A DNA stretch of 22,374 nucleotides from DATCMA01 sp036563645 (GTDB lineage Bacteria > Actinomycetota > Actinomycetes > Mycobacteriales > Micromonosporaceae), in contig DATCMA010000060.1 in assembly GCA_036563645.1 (NCBI GenBank), positions 1-22,374 of the forward strand, given 5' to 3'. Made by a program: the position numbers and the translations under genes. The stretch's first letter is position 1, and the number at the start of each line of letters is the position of its first letter. The notes below the pieces were generated by a model. The model made no database searches. It saw only the letters and a program-made list of their open reading frames with translations, and was not told the DNA's origin. Below are positions 21,779-22,374 of this stretch, one piece after another.

Positions 21779-22374
21779 TGAGCACGAGCGCGCTGCCCAC
21801 CTACGACGACGTCGTCACGCGTTACGAGCCGGTGATTGGCCTGGAGACTCACGTCGAGTTGGGCACGAAGACCAAGATGTTCTGCGGTTGCCCGACCACC
21901 TTCGGCGCTGAGCCGAACACCCAGGTCTGCCCGGTCTGCCTTGGCCTGCCCGGGTCGTTGCCGGTAGCGAACCGGGCCGCGATCGAGGCGACGATCCGGA
22001 TCGGGTTGGCGCTCAACTGCACGATCGCCGAGTGGTGCCGGTTCGCCCGGAAGAACTACTTCTATCCGGACATGCCGAAGAACTTCCAGACCTCGCAGTA
22101 CGACGAGCCGATCGCCTACGACGGCTACCTGGACGTCGTGCTGGAGGACGGGGAGGTCTTCCGAGTCGGCATCGAGCGGGCGCACATGGAGGAGGACACC
22201 GGCAAGTCGCTGCATGTCGGCGGCGCCACCGGGCGGATCCACGGCGCCGTCGGATCGCTGCTCGACTACAACCGAGCGGGCGTGCCGCTGATCGAGATCG
22301 TGACCAAGCCGATCGAGGGAGCCGGCGCGAAGGCGCCGCAGGTCGCCCGGGCGTACGTCGCGCACCTGCGCGAG
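21778..22374 (+). CDS. gatB: Asp-tRNA(Asn)/Glu-tRNA(Gln) amidotransferase subunit B (3' truncated)
   Basis: The first 199 residues of GatB, which runs off the window; the family is usually near 480-500 residues. GatB activates the misacylated tRNA with ATP and adds ammonia channelled from GatA. The visible part holds YEPVIGLETHVELGTKTKMFCGCP, NTQVCPVCLGLPGSLPVANRAAIE, the strongly conserved RKNYFYPDMPKNFQTSQYDEPI, IERAHMEEDTGKSLH and DYNRAGVPLIEIVTKP. All are intact signature segments of the catalytic cradle. ATG 21778 has GGAG five bases upstream. The 139-base spacer from gatA is longer than the gatC-gatA gap and carries a possible -10 (TACGCT) and a short upstream ORF, so gatB may have extra control. 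Confidence 0.95.
   Translation, partial: MSTSALPTYDDVVTRYEPVIGLETHVELGTKTKMFCGCPTTFGAEPNTQVCPVCLGLPGSLPVANRAAIEATIRIGLALNCTIAEWCRFARKNYFYPDMPKNFQTSQYDEPIAYDGYLDVVLEDGEVFRVGIERAHMEEDTGKSLHVGGATGRIHGAVGSLLDYNRAGVPLIEIVTKPIEGAGAKAPQVARAYVAHLRE

Overview
The window is high-GC DNA with dense genes, many GTG starts, several TANNNT -10 boxes a few bases before a start codon, and a housekeeping gene set typical of Actinomycetota: etfB-etfA, a cysteine desulfurase, mnmA, a short MetE-like protein, ligA and gatC-gatA-gatB. An F420-reductase-like protein, a DUF6232-type protein and a YidH/DUF202 pair fit the same phylum. The genus cannot be named from the sequence. No rRNA, tRNA, CRISPR array, insertion sequence or replication origin was seen.

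Layout. Bases 1-1393 (+) hold the 3' part of a type II NADH dehydrogenase-like flavoprotein and an F420-reductase-family Rossmann protein. Bases 1420-3971 (-) hold a multi-pass GT39-like glycosyltransferase and, upstream of it, a membrane-anchored exported protein whose promoter region carries a perfect 23-bp tandem repeat. Bases 4368-5174 (+) encode a stand-alone ABC ATPase, convergent with a small DUF6232-type membrane protein (5249-5713, -). That gene diverges from an enoyl-CoA hydratase (5802-6575, +). A three-gene minus-strand cluster of small membrane proteins follows (7793 down to 6673: YidH-like, DUF202, PLDc_N-like). It diverges from a conserved unknown gene (7860-8273, +) across a 66-bp gap containing a near-perfect operator-like palindrome.

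Bases 8274-12902 are metabolic core. A 388-bp regulatory gap with three palindromic elements precedes etfB-etfA, which end in a strong hairpin terminator. Then come a leaderless-looking cysteine desulfurase and mnmA, which together can supply sulfur for tRNA 2-thiouridine. Bases 12903-13869 are the anomalous segment: about 1 kb of visibly lower GC, with a solitary DUF3800-like (RNase H-fold) gene, a perfect 14-bp inverted repeat next to its ribosome binding site, and a second perfect hairpin inside its last codons. This looks acquired, and it interrupts an otherwise standard mnmA - MetE-like - ligA neighbourhood.

Bases 13870-17352 hold the MetE-like gene, a 67-residue membrane protein and ligA. 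A membrane-bound GGDEF-EAL protein with intact catalytic motifs follows (17539-19635). The window ends in the gatCAB operon for glutamyl/aspartyl-tRNA amidotransferase. gatB is cut by the window edge and preceded by a 13-codon ORF that overlaps its start.

Nothing here is a clear undescribed multi-gene system. The points most worth testing are the DUF3800-like island with its inverted repeats, the tandem repeat before the exported-protein gene, the paired operators before etfBA, and the gatB upstream ORF.
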